Shown piece after piece: positions 11,287 to 21,938 of a stretch of 64,000 nt of DNA (within the stretch, counting starts at the first letter, position 1; every line of letters starts with the position of its first letter). A model generated the notes under the pieces. That model did no database searches. It was not told where the DNA came from and saw nothing but the letters and a program-made list of their open reading frames with translations. Origin of the DNA: Cotesia glomerata (Eukaryota; Arthropoda; Insecta; Hymenoptera; Braconidae); contig NC_058161.1 in the NCBI RefSeq assembly GCF_020080835.1, forward strand, positions 26,918,837 to 26,982,836. Direction: 5' to 3'. The translations under genes were made by a program, and so were the position numbers.

Positions 11287-14200
11287 GACTGTTTAAAAAA
11301 AATCGACAATTTTTTTTTTTTCTTAAATATATCGAAAATATTGTTGGAAATGATGAAAAAAAAATCCTGTGAAAGCTACAGCCCTTAATATTAATATTAA
11401 AATGTCTCGCATGGTAAATTTCAATTTCCCGTATGATTAACATGGGAAAGCTTGTTTTTGTGAGTTTAGAATTTTATAACTCTTTAATCGTTTATCAAAA
11501 AAGCTAGACTAAATCATTTTCTTGTGTAAAATTGAACGTTCTACATAAAAGCTATCTTAGAATTTTTCGATAAACCAACGCGTTTTGAAGTTATTCAACT
11601 TTAAAATATAATTTATAATATTTTCTCATTTTTTTTCCAATTTTTTGACGAAACTATCAAGTTTATCAAAAAATTTTGTCAAATTTTAAAAATTTTTTGT
11701 ATTTTATATTTCTTTTGGTTTAACAGATCCTTTTATTTAACTGTCAAATTTCTAATACTATCGTATCTTAATTTTTCAATAAATTCAAATTATTTTTATT
11801 TTCAATTAAAAATTATTTTTATTTTTTTTTTCCTTAACCTTGTGACATTTGAGTAGTTTTATTACAATTCGGAAATTTTTTCCTATATTCACTGATAACA
11901 AGTAATAAGTATTGCAATTGTTCTTCATTTTTTGTAAAACACTTATTGTAATGTTCGATCAACGCTACCCCACGTTCCACTACATCGTTAACCACAGTAA
12001 ATTTATCAAAAAACTTCACACATTCATTATAACTTTCATCAAGAGGCCAAAAATTCACATCTCTTTCCTAAAATCATACGGTAAATCAAACGCTGTAAAA
12101 ATAAACATAGAATCTTTTGATACAAAATCACTCATATCTTTCTGCAAAAATCCTTCTATGTCTTCTTGTCTTATCTCCAATTTTTTGGCTTTCGTATTAA
12201 AACCATCTCGATTCTTCAAATTAACAATAATTTGTTCTTTCACTTCATTTTTTACACATCCATCAAATAAAGATATAACGGCTAATTTTTCAGATAAATA
12301 CCATAGGTGATTCTTCATTTTTTCAGTAGTTGCAGTTGATATTGCCAAATTTACTGCTTTGTATCGAATTAATTTCTGCATGAAAATTAAATCATGTTGT
12401 GCAGCCAAAGTCGCTGAAGTCGAAGTAAACCACGCTGTTATATAATTTGTGATGATAAACTTGCATATTTCTCGGAGGCTATTTATCTCATAAGTTGTGA
12501 GTTTGAATTCTTCCCGAAAAATGAATATTTTTAAACAATATATTACTTTGGACATCCAACGAGCATGACTCATAGCTCCTGGACTTTTGAACGAAAAATT
12601 TTCTTTTGGAACAACTCCTAAGAAAACTGATGACAGCTCCAAAAATTCTCTGTAGTCACTCCTTGGATGATATTTCTGCAAAGAAGTTAAAATTCAAAAT
12701 ATTGATTCATAAACTATTATTTTCCAATCGTCGAAAAGAAAAGAAATAATGAATAAATTTGAACCAAAATACAAATAATTTTTGAACCGATAAAGTTGAT
12801 AAGCTTTATTTCTTCTCAACGATTTTTTAAGATATGCAACAAAACTTAATCACTTAACACAGATCTTACCTGCAAATATTCTCCAATGAATCCTAAAATT
12901 TTATCAGTGATGTCTGACAAAGCTTGATCAACAGCGGTATCTTCTATACCCGCTTTGAATTTTGATTTATCAATTTTGTTCCAAAAACCTTTGAATCGAT
13001 TGAAGATTGGCACGTTCGGGCCTGTTTGTTTAGGCCAATATACTTCAAAAACGCTTTTTAAAATAATTTCAAACATGTGGTGACGACATGGTAACCAAAT
13101 AAGTTCCCGAATCAAAGCACACTGCTTTAACATATTGACTAACACCCCACTGATCTAGAATCGAATGTACAGCTGTTGCTTGTTCTATTCCAGTCTCAGA
13201 ATTTATTTTTGGAACTCCTAATAATTGTTCTTCACCAGATGATGATAAAACAATAGGCAGCCTATCAACGGTACCAGACCCAACTATATCACTTAAAAGT
13301 TTCCCGTCCCAATGAACAACGTAATTATCATCCAATTTCAATTGTTCCTTTAGTTCTCTAGCTATACCTTCTCTTAGAAATATACGTGCCCATCGAATAG
13401 TACTGTAGCTTAAATTAACATCATTAAGATCATATCCAACAATCTTTAAAGTTGCAGCTATGATATAAGTAGCATTTCTACTGCTTAAATTTCCGCGATC
13501 GAATGCAGCAACAAGTTCAGGTGTCATTATAGACATTTCTGAAGTCACTTTTGGCAGAGATAATTCATCTTCGAAATTTGAAACATGACTTATCGTTGAT
13601 TGTGATGTTGTTAGTGTACCTTGGCTTGAAGTAGTGTTACTATCTTGGCTTGGAGTGATGGTACTATTGTCAACCAGTTCATCTGAATCTGTAAATTATT
13701 AAGACATCGTACTTTTAAAAATGTTCATAGCTCGATATATTCTTGAAAGCTCATGAAGTAAAAAAACATAAAAATCGCAAAGCTTTTTTCCCGTGATTTT
13801 TTTTATACTGCTTTTTGACCGCAGCATCCAAAAACTTTTAACCAAATTTTACTGAAAATCACACTTTTTGCAAAAATTAATGAAGTAAAAATAATATAAA
13901 GATTTTGTGTGCTTGCTTGTCTACTTAATGCGAAAAGTAAAAAATCTCCATATTTTACAATTCTTTTTCTATCATTTTAAAGTCAATAAATTAATCAATC
14001 AGCAACTAACATGAAATATTTGTGAAAAACTTGAATTAATACATACTTTCTTCATCTACCTCTATCAGTTCTTCATATGTTAGAGGTTTTTGTGGAAAAT
14101 TATCAATAAATCCACGCCAACCTAATGATCTCTGGGCTAGCAAAAATTCATTTCCCTCTTTACTTAAGGTTTTGGCTGCTTTCGTGTGAGCAATATCAAA

Positions 14201-15650
14201 TAACTCCTTCAACTTATTCTTAAAAACAGTTTCATTTTTGATTAGCGTGAATGATTGTCTCCGTTTATAACTACGCTGCAAACTTTGCCACTTTTTGAAC
14301 ATTCTCAATAACTCATTGATGACATTTAAAGTCTCACAAGTAGGAATTTGAGCCTTTTTCCATTGTTCTTGATCCTCGGTCACAGTAAATAAAGCACTTT
14401 GTTTAACACCACACTTTTGTACTTTATGATTATAGAAAAATAAAGCTAAAACGTCCTTAAAAGTTGGAAGTTTACGTCCAACAATACCAGTTATTGGAAA
14501 ACCAATTAAATAAATTTCTTTATCCATTTTTTATAATCGATTTTGTCCATTTAAAAAAGGACTCAGTTACGAAATAATTCAAAGAAGAATAAATATCTTT
14601 CATCAAATAATTAGACAAATAACCTATAAAAAAGGAATTCTAGGATATGAATTAATTAATTGCAAAAAAATGAATTTAAAATACAAGCTAAAAATATTCA
14701 CGAAAAACAATGATAAACTATAGCAACAATCAAAGTCCGAATTTGGAGGTAAGAACACCGCGTCACTCACAGTTATCAATTGAACAATGGGTTATTATTA
14801 CCCAAATCAAAAAAGTTCGGTTAAAGCGTCGAGTCGCGGAATAATGAGCGTTGTAGTGCGAGATGGTCAGATACTAAGGGAGGGGGCGTCCTTGAAGCTT
14901 TTTTGATGGTATGAATAGTAGTGTGGTTAATTAAGAACAAATAGTACAACCGATGTCTTCTCTGTTTCGCGCTTCGATGATTTTAACTGTGAAACTAACT
15001 CCGATAAATAAAAAAATTAAATCAGTACATTTTTATTAAAGTAATAAAATTAATTGCATGAATTTGAAATATATAATATTATGAACTTATAAAATCAATT
15101 AAATAATAGATGAAAGTAATTTTTAATTGAAAATAAAATTAATTTGAATTTATTGAAAAATTAAGATACGACAGTATTAGAAATTTGACAGTTAAATAAA
15201 AGGATCTGTTAAACCAAAAAAAATATAGAATACAAAAAATTTGTAAAATTTGACAAAATTTTTTGATAAACTTGATAGTTTCGTCAAAAAATTGGAAAAA
15301 AATGAGAAAATATTATAAATTATATTTTAAAATTGAATAACTTCAAAACGCGTCGGTTTATCGAAAAATTCTAAGATAGCTTTTTTGTAGAGCGTTCAAT
15401 TTTACACAAGAAAATGATTTAGTCTAGCTTTTTTGATAAACGATTAAAGAGTTATAAAATTCTAAACTCAAAAAAACAAGCTTTCCCATGTTAATCATAC
15501 GGGACATTGAAATTTATCATGCGGGACATCTTAATATTAATATTGAGGGCTGTAACTTTCACAGGATTTTTTTTTCATCATTTCCAACAATATTTTCGAT
15601 ATATTTAAGAAAAAAAAAATAGTCAATTTTTTTGAATCAGTCTAATATAT
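11283..15650 (-). mobile_element. Long-TIR DNA transposon, element 2
   Basis: An element of about 4.37 kb with terminal inverted repeats of about 540 bases (11283-11825 and 15110-15650), roughly 95% alike by eye. The tips are TAGACTG and CAGTCTA. The internal gene is on the minus strand. It belongs to the same group as element 1, but the terminal repeats of the two have diverged widely, so they are separate families. The stretch 14528-15110 between gene start and right TIR holds no gene; it has a short GC-richer patch near 14760-14960. Confidence 0.8.
11834..14527 (-). pseudogene. RNase H-fold transposase, element 2 (few lesions)
   Basis: The best-preserved copy of this transposase. Exon 1 (from 14527) begins MDKEIYLIGFPITG and ends at an A^GTATGT donor near 14046. 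Exon 2 starts after TTTACAG near 13692 with a Ser/Thr-rich linker, then MTPELVAAFDRGNLSSRN, VVHWDGKLLSDIVG (Asp 1) and VKAVCFD (Asp 2). Some 25-30 codons then appear deleted, because the sequence jumps out of frame to RELIWLPCRHHMFE. Exon 3 ends at GEYLQ with a GTAAGA donor. Exon 4 has GAMSHARWMSK, HLWYLSEKL and VERGVALIEHYN (Glu candidate). Another frameshift lies near 12058. Full length would be about 750-800 residues. The superfamily is inferred to be hAT/P-like; I cannot name the family. Confidence 0.78.
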
Positions 15651-15706
15651 ATATTATATAATATATATAATATAATATTAATATAATATATATATTAAAT
15701 ACCTTA

Positions 15707-15751
<45 letters not shown>

Positions 15752-15753
15752 TA

Positions 15754-15789
<36 letters not shown>

Positions 15790-15800
15790 AATCGTAATTT
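15650..15800. repeat. TA-rich tract and (AAT)n/(ATT)n palindromic microsatellite
   Basis: Irregular TATATAATATTA sequence is followed by about 13 AAT units that switch to ATT units after AATTAATTTATT, making a long perfect palindrome able to extrude a hairpin. Confidence 0.9.
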
Positions 15801-15811
15801 TTGTATTCTTT

Positions 15812-15940
15812 TTAACCCTTTAACGCTGATTTGGTCCTAAGTGATCTGCGTGGCACCGGAGTAGGGAACGTGTAAAGTAAATGTAGAAAGGGGCGTTCCA
15901 CTAAGAGTAGAGGAAACGTCCAGAAGCGTTAAAGGGTTAA
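15812..15940. mobile_element. 129-bp TTAA MITE
   Basis: It starts TTAACCCTTTAACGCT and ends AGCGTTAAAGGGTTAA, flanked by TTAA on both sides as piggyBac-like transposases require. The non-coding core of about 95 bases is GC-richer than its surroundings. Confidence 0.85.
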
Positions 15941-16104
15941 TTAAAAAAAAAAATTCAATAATTAAAAAAAAAAATTTTAAACATCCTCCTGTAAGAGCAA
16001 ATTTTCATCCAATTCAAAATACAATTACGATTGTTTAGACTTTTTGATGTGAAACATCTATAGGCTCACTTGTAAACCGAATTGTTGGCGTGGCGACGCT
16101 TGCC

Positions 16105-16243
16105 GTGGCGACGGGTCGCCACGCTATACTAAGGTATACATATATATATTTTATGTGTAGTAGAGTGTACGGTGTGGCGACGGGTCGCCACGCTATACTG
16201 AGGTATACATATATATATATTTTATATGTAGTAGAGTGTACGG
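16105..16243. repeat. Two tandem 69-70-bp units with a GC-rich hairpin
   Basis: Each unit starts GTGGCGACGGGTCGCCAC, a perfect hairpin stem, followed by GCTATACT, a TATATA stretch and GTAGAGTGTACG. The GC-rich hairpin stands out in AT-rich surroundings. Open frames in both strands here are by-products of the repeat. Confidence 0.85.
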
Positions 16244-16351
16244 TGTGGCTTCCCACTCAGTTCGACGTTGTTGTTTACTACGGTGCACATAACCTGCGTT
16301 TTATTTAATTTTGATGTGAAACATTTTTATTTTAATTTTTGACAATAAAAT

Positions 16352-16868
16352 ATGTGTGATAGTGATAACTCAGAAGATCAAAGTGATCAACCTTGTGCAA
16401 AGAAAGTGAAACTACACTATGGCATACTACCAAGTCATCAGTAAGTAGATCGTATTTTTCAAGTGTCCATAAATGTAATTATTATATTTTTATATTTAAT
16501 TAATTATATTCATATTAATCATATTAGCAATTATATAAAGATTAATAATTATATAAATTATATTAATATTATCTTCAATTAATTATTTTTTTATTATTCA
16601 TGAAGGAATTAATATGGAAAAATTTATTAATAAAATTTATATTTGCAAATCTTTAGTCATATATTGCAATAATTAACTAAGATTTGAGTTCATGAGTATA
16701 TTGAAGCCACACTCAAAATTTTTTTTCTTTTTCTTGTGTATTTTAATATCATATTTTTTTAAATATTTCAGTTCCCAACAATCATCACAGGGATCACAAA
16801 ATATTATTATTGAAACTGGACGCCACCCTGATCAGTTAAACACAAGGCATACTATCAATGTTGTGTAA
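16352..16868 (+). CDS. Short leader ORF, two exons, unknown function
   Basis: Exon 1 (16352-16440) starts ATG after AATAAAAT and encodes an acidic MCDSDNSEDQSDQPC, then a basic AKKVK patch. It ends at a strong CA^GTAAGTAG donor. Exon 2 begins after ATATTTCAG at 16772 and continues in frame to TAA at 16866-16868, giving about 63 residues in all. A second good donor (GTAAGA at 16865) lies just before the stop and could splice to the AG at 16915. That junction would not enter the frame of the endonuclease ORF, so either the two are separate or a deletion has broken the join. Function not recognised. Confidence 0.45.
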
Positions 16869-16915
16869 GACTTTATTAATCGAATAGTACCAGACTATTT
16901 TAATTTTTATCTTAG

Positions 16916-17493
16916 ATCTGGCCGCTGGAGTGGCCATTTACAAAAACAACAACACTTCACATGTTACTACACTCAACATGGATCTAGCAGTTCAAAATGC
17001 TACAGAAGTTCATGTTTCCCAAACATCAATTGGTGATATGTGTGCTTCACATATTAAACTAGAAGACGGAAGTGAATTAATTATGATTGTAGTATACGTT
17101 TCACCTAATAACAAAATGGATCATATAATTTCATTTTTACATGAAAGGTTATTTCCTTATAGTCAAAGAGGTTCAATAATTTTTAAAACGAATAAACATA
17201 AACTACCATTAATTTTAGCTGGAGATTTTAATGTAAATTTTGCAAGAGCTGATTCAATGCCATTAATGACATTTCTTCAAAAAGAATTTCAATTGCAAAT
17301 CAACAACAATCCAAGAGAATCTACTACCAAATATGGAACAACAATAGATGCTGTATTAGTGAGATATCTTGATAATGTTTCATCCAATACTTTTGTAACG
17401 TACTTTAGTTATCATCGACCAATCATCACAGTAATACCGGCAGAGGAAACATCGAATATAACTATTACTGAAGTCACAGACAAAAATATTTAA
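16916..17493 (+). CDS. Endonuclease/exonuclease/phosphatase-like domain ORF
   Basis: It opens after a TTTATCTTAG acceptor at 16915 and runs to TAA at 17491-17493, about 190 residues. EEP-fold marks are LAAGVAIYKNNN near the start, LIMIVVYVSPNNK, the metal-binding LILAGDFNVNF, TTIDAVLV and SYHRPI (the usual SDH is SYH here). This is the C-terminal two-thirds of an EEP nuclease; the N-terminal active-site Asn and Glu strands are missing. Such domains occur in LINEs and fused to Helentron helicases. No RT follows, which favours a Helentron origin. There are no internal stops. A polyadenylation-like AATAAA lies at about 17555. Confidence 0.6.
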
Positions 17494-18690
17494 ATTGTGG
17501 CCACTTGATATTAATATCGAATTTTTATATCACATGTAAATAAATGTTTATTAAATAAAGTTACCATTTTCTGTAAGAAATTCGTAATACTTCATTTTTT
17601 CATTAGGCTATATTTAATTCCTGTAATAATATTATCTTTTATGCATATTACTTGTACAGACACGATGTTTCACATCTGCCAGGCGTCCCATGACGGCTCA
17701 CATTTTTTTTTTCAAGATATTTAATATTGAAATTATCAGACTGCATAAAGTTCAGTAAGTTTTTAAGCAATGCAATACGGTGACACGACAAAATCTTCCC
17801 GGACAAAATCTCCTCTTTAAAATCTAATTTTAAATTATAATATTATTATCCTTGACAGTTGTGATGGTCTATTTCATATAAATATACACAAAAACCATGA
17901 TAAAAGGGCACAATGAGATTTTGAAGCGTATTTTGTCGGGAAAATTTTGTCAGCGAGATTTTGTCGTGGAACCCTAATAAAAATAATTTCTTTTGAACAA
18001 CATGAGTAATGTTGTAATGAGAAATTAATTTGTTAAAAATTCCACTAATTTCATTTCCTAGCTGAAGAAATCAAAATTTTTCTCATAGTAACTTTCTTAT
18101 TGAAAAAAAGTTTTCTAGATTTGAGAAAGAACAATTTTGGATTAAAATTCGCAAGTTAACTGGTTCCAACATTGCAACATTGCTCATTTTGTTCAAAAGA
18201 AATTCTTTTTGGTAGTGGTTCTAAGTTGACTATATCTAAAACTGATTTTGTTTTTTCCAAATCAAAAAAACTTTTTTTCAACCAGAAAGTTACTTTATGA
18301 AATATTTTGATTTTTCTCCCTATGAAATAAAATTGTTTAAGATTTTCAACAAACTAATTACTTGTCACAACAATGCCCATTTTTTTTAAAACAAATTTAT
18401 TCTCTCAGCGCATTATTAGTAACTGTCGATAATTCCAAACAATTATATTTCCTTTTGTCGACTACAGATGTCCGAATCATAACTTTCCACCACTCCATCT
18501 CACCATCGTTAAAATATTTTGTCTATTCTCTGGACGCTCTCAAAAAATTTTAAATAAATACCACCAAAAAAATATTAATCTAGTTTTTTTGGTTTTTTTT
18601 TTTGGACCAACTGTACTCCAATAATCAAAAACGGTTAGGAAATGAATATAAGTGTCATATCTTTTTGTTTCTAACTTTGATTAATTTTAG
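17494..18690. other. Non-coding stretch with degenerate foldback repeats
   Basis: No gene is seen. At about 17775-17975, CACGACAAAATCTTCCCG faces CGAGATTTTGTCGTGG, the ends of a MITE of about 190 bases. At about 17990-18215, AATTTCTTTTGAACAACATG pairs loosely with CATTTTGTTCAAAAGAAATT, a second imperfect foldback. The rest is AT-rich. Confidence 0.5.
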
Positions 18691-18710
18691 ATCATTAGAC
18701 GACTCAAAGA

Positions 18711-19631
18711 TGGCTGCGGACACAAATTTTTCAGTTCAAGAATTAGACGTTTCCATTATAGAAATTCTATTGGATCATCCTTCTAGCAAATCAGATATGC
18801 AAAAGAATCTGAAAATTGTGTGTGTAAATGACAACAATCAGAACGTCCCAAAATTTGGAAGCACTTCTGAACCCTCTTTTGAGCAGATTAGTCGTTCTGG
18901 CAACGAAAACAGGCTGCAGCGCTGAACATCGCGCTGTGATCATCGTGTCTATGCAGACGATTTTGACGAAGCTATATTCCGAACCTGAGCTTGATAACAA
19001 ACGGGACATGGCGCTAGCCAAGTTCCGAGTAGTTGAATCAGATCAACTGACTCTGCTGTCCATGTATAAATCATGGGAATCGCATGAATTTTCAAGCGTT
19101 TGGTGTGCTAGAAATGGCATCAAATACGCAGACATGGTAAAAGTACTGGAACTCCAAATACAGTTGACAGCAATACTATGGCGGCATAAAATCCTCTTAT
19201 TCAGTTGTGGAATTCAGTGGCTCGTAGTACTGAAGTGCATCTCGGTAACGTACTTTCATCAATCGGCCCAACTTGTTAATGCTGATGAAGGAAGATATGA
19301 TAGTTGCCAAGCTGGAGTATCTTGGTACATTTACCGGAATTCTGCAGTAATGAGTTTGGGCTTTCTACCTACTGTTGTCGTTTATGATCATCTTGTTTCA
19401 ACAGAAGATCGAATTTACATGCGAGGTATCACGACCATTGATGCAGACTAGGTTCCTAATTTGGCAACTCCGATTTTTCACGCCTTAAAAAGTCGTGTAA
19501 ATATCGAGCGGATTACTGATACAGGAGTTTTGGAAGAAGAAAAGAAGAAATTTAAAAAGGTGTTGGTTAAAATTAATCGTGATTCTAATTCGCAAGTGAA
19601 ATTTCAATTGTTAACCAGGCGTGTCAGTTAA
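18711..19631 (+). pseudogene. PRP16/DHX38-type C-terminal domain protein, broken copy
   Basis: Paralogue of the intact gene at 28586-29464. An AG acceptor (TTAATTTTAG, ending 18690) precedes the ATG at 18711, as in the intact copy. The first frame (MAADTNFSVQELDV) gives way to a second near 18830-18870, where the conserved domain starts: GCSAEHRAVIIVSM, FRVVESDQLTLLSMYKSWE, SCGIQWLVVLKCIS, SCQAG, AVMSLGFLPTVVVYDHLVST, RGITTIDAD. The next codon is TAG at 19450-19452 where the paralogue has Trp (DAEW); the frame then stays open for 59 more codons to TAA at 19629. The frameshift and nonsense codon make it a pseudogene unless read-through occurs. Confidence 0.75.
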
Positions 19632-20829
19632 ATTGGTTGAAATTAAAAGTTTTTCTCGAATAATTTTTCAAGAAGAAATTTAGAAAGTACTTTCCCTGTT
19701 TAATATTATAAATTTCTTACAACTCACTTACAACTAAAGAATTTATGTAATTTTATATTTTACTTACAAATATATTGTTTTTTATTAATTATTTAATTTT
19801 ATTGAAAAATAGGAGTTTATATTTGTTATGAAACTGTTGAAATAAATAATTTTGAGAAAATTTAAAATTTTCGCGCCGTTTTCCCTTACTCTTGCTAAAC
19901 TTAACGTGGTAGATAGCGTCACATATACTTTTCCACTTTTAGTTCAGCCGGAAAAATATTTCAGCTAATTCACTTACGAGCGTCAAAACTAATTGTATAA
20001 TCTTGTGAATTTCCACAGAAGACATATTTAAAGAAAAAAAAAAAAGAAAAATAGTTTTTAGAATGATCAAGTACTCTCAACGTTAAAACAGATTAATAAA
20101 AGTAAGTAAGTTGAAATATTTGATAAATTATTTTTTAAAAAGTTCTTCACATTAAATACTTTTCTCAAAAATAGGTATTTAAATATGTAAATCAAGCGCG
20201 ATTATTAAAATCAATTAATACAAAATGATGATCGAATTGTTAACAATAATTGAAGTATCAATAAAAACAAAAGCTTGAAATATATTTTGAGGTTAATGCT
20301 TACTAAGCTAATTAAACATCTTTGCTGGTTCTGAGTGTCCTAATGATGGTAACCGGTTATTTTGAGGAATGAGGATACATGGTTGTTCAATTGGATCATA
20401 GATGTCGCAAACGAACGTTTCTAAAACTCGTTTAGTTATTGTTGGCGCCACAATTTAATTAACAACGGTATTACAAGCTTATTCAAAACATCTCTATTCA
20501 CAGCTTCACAACTAATAGTAACATATATGTTCAGCACTATTGTTATTCAGTTACATTTCGATTCAAATATAAATTCTATTGTTACACTTTTACTTAACTT
20601 TAAATGTACTACAGATCGAGTAGCGCGCTACGCGCGTGCAGTAATTTTATCTGATGAATCGTATCCCGTTTTTAGCAAGTTTTGACTAATGACTAACTTT
20701 GATACTTTCATGTGTTTTTAATTAGAGGGTTCACTTTTAGTCTAAGCCGTAGTAAATGTATTTTACGAAATTTTACTTAGCAAATGACTTTTTAAGAAAA
20801 TTTTTAAACGAAGTACTATAAAGCTTCCG
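19632..20829. other. Non-coding stretch with one unidentified minus-strand fragment
   Basis: Mostly AT-rich. On the minus strand at about 20306-20450 a frame of about 46 codons without ATG reads TKRVLETFVCDIYDP..LGHSEPAKMFN and stops. It looks protein-like, but I do not recognise it and see no splice site that would make it an exon. A TAGCGCGCTACGCGCG GC island lies near 20620. Confidence 0.35.
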
Positions 20830-20836
20830 CAATAGC

Positions 20837-21060
20837 GGGTGTAGTAAACTCATCCTAAAAATAAAAAATTTCTGGTCTTCTTTACAACTATCTGTATTTT
20901 CTTCTCTTCATGAAAAGTTAGAAAACAATGTTAGAAACATAGTCATTTATTTTTAATATCTGATTGAAGATCAGTTATACTCGTCATGAAAAGAATAAAA
21001 TACAGATAGTTGTAAAGAAGACCGGAAATGTTTTATTTTTAAGATAAGTTTACTACACCC
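20837..21060. mobile_element. 224-bp palindromic MITE with 7-bp TSD
   Basis: It starts GGGTGTAGTAAACT and ends AGTTTACTACACCC. The arms of about 75 bases pair across a loop of about 70 bases. CAATAGC occurs directly on both sides (20830-20836 and 21061-21067), a clean target duplication. If the preceding base (G versus C) has mutated, the duplication would be 8 bp, as in hAT elements. Confidence 0.85.
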
Positions 21061-21139
21061 CAATAGCTAGCTATATGTTATTTTTCGGAAACGTCATTTT
21101 ATTTGATTTCAAAATCAAAATTCATTTAAAATCTAATCT

Positions 21140-21388
21140 ATTGGTAAGCCTAGTTATTTAAGAGAAATATTCTTAGAAGATGAATCTAGAAGATCCAAGA
21201 GAATTGCAATTAAAAATAACAATGTGAACTATTTAATTCTCAAGTTCTCAACATCACATTTAGAACATTCATTTGTGATATCAGCGATACGACTATGGCA
21301 AAAATTACCAGCCGAAGGATTAGATGTAAGTTCTCTAGAAGTATACAAAAAGATTATGTTTGAATATTTACTATCAATTGATTTCTAA
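21140..21388 (+). pseudogene. LINE reverse transcriptase C-terminal tail fragment
   Basis: A frame ending at TAA 21386-21388 reads SYLREIFLEDESRRSKRIA, then SFVISAIRLWQKLPAE..SLEVYKK. This matches the terminal SFLVRGIRIWNALP..E pattern of LINE ORF2 tails. Only about 80 codons remain, a 5'-truncated insertion. Confidence 0.65.
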
Positions 21389-21458
21389 TTCTATGTCACG
21401 TCTGTCTACAAGTGCAATGTTATATAAGGCAAAATCAAGAATTTAAAAATATTAAATA

Positions 21459-21673
21459 CTAGCAGTTCGCCCCGGCTTTGCACGGGAATTTAACAAAAAT
21501 TTTCAAATTATTCATAATATATAAGATATCCTATGTCACCCGGGGATAGTGTAGCTTTCCAACAGTGAAAGAATTTTTCAAATCGGTTCAGTAGTTTCGG
21601 AGCCTATTCAATGGAAGCAAACAAACAAACAATCAAATTTTTCCTCTTTATAATATTAGTATAGAAGTATAGA
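21459..21673 (-). mobile_element. 215-bp non-autonomous Helitron
   Basis: On the minus strand it begins TCTATACTTCTATACTAATA after A and ends GCCGGGGCGAACTGCTAG before T. It thus has 5' TC, 3' CTAG and A/T flanks, the Helitron signature. The internal AAACTACTGAACCGATTTGA segment is typical of insect Helitron 5' regions. No coding capacity. Confidence 0.85.
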
Positions 21674-21938
21674 TTTGTAGTATAAGTCGATATTTTAATT
21701 AAGTCTTATTCAAATCTTATTTGTATTCCTTTATATATAATAATAATAATATTTATTACCAGTAAAAACAGATACATAAAATACATAGTACAAAAAAAAA
21801 GTGAGTACGCATTAATATCTGTCCTATAGAGATGTTTTACATCTGTACATAGGACTGGAACAGTATACATAAATCCAAGAAAAACGTATAGTAAAATAAC
21901 ATAGTGATACTTATTCGACGATCATAAACTGTTTTATA

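Larger units (their letters stand above)
16046..17676. mobile_element. Possible element bounded by inverted GATGTGAAACATC
   Basis: The 13-mer GATGTGAAACATC is at 16046-16058 and its exact reverse complement at 17664-17676. Each is followed outward or inward by GGCTCAC-like sequence. Between them are a 69-bp tandem repeat, a leader ORF with splice sites and an EEP-type ORF. A related motif is at 16313. Helentron-type elements combine short terminal inverted motifs with an encoded endonuclease, so a deleted Helentron is one explanation. The ends are not proven. Confidence 0.4.

Noticed and set aside
16035..16308. Overlapping ORFs on both strands with repeated YTYIYFMCSRVYG-type peptides
   Set aside because: They are translations of the 69-bp tandem repeat and change with unit number.
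20851..21062. Small-RNA hairpin gene
   Set aside because: Arms plus a direct CAATAGC duplication outside them show a transposed MITE.
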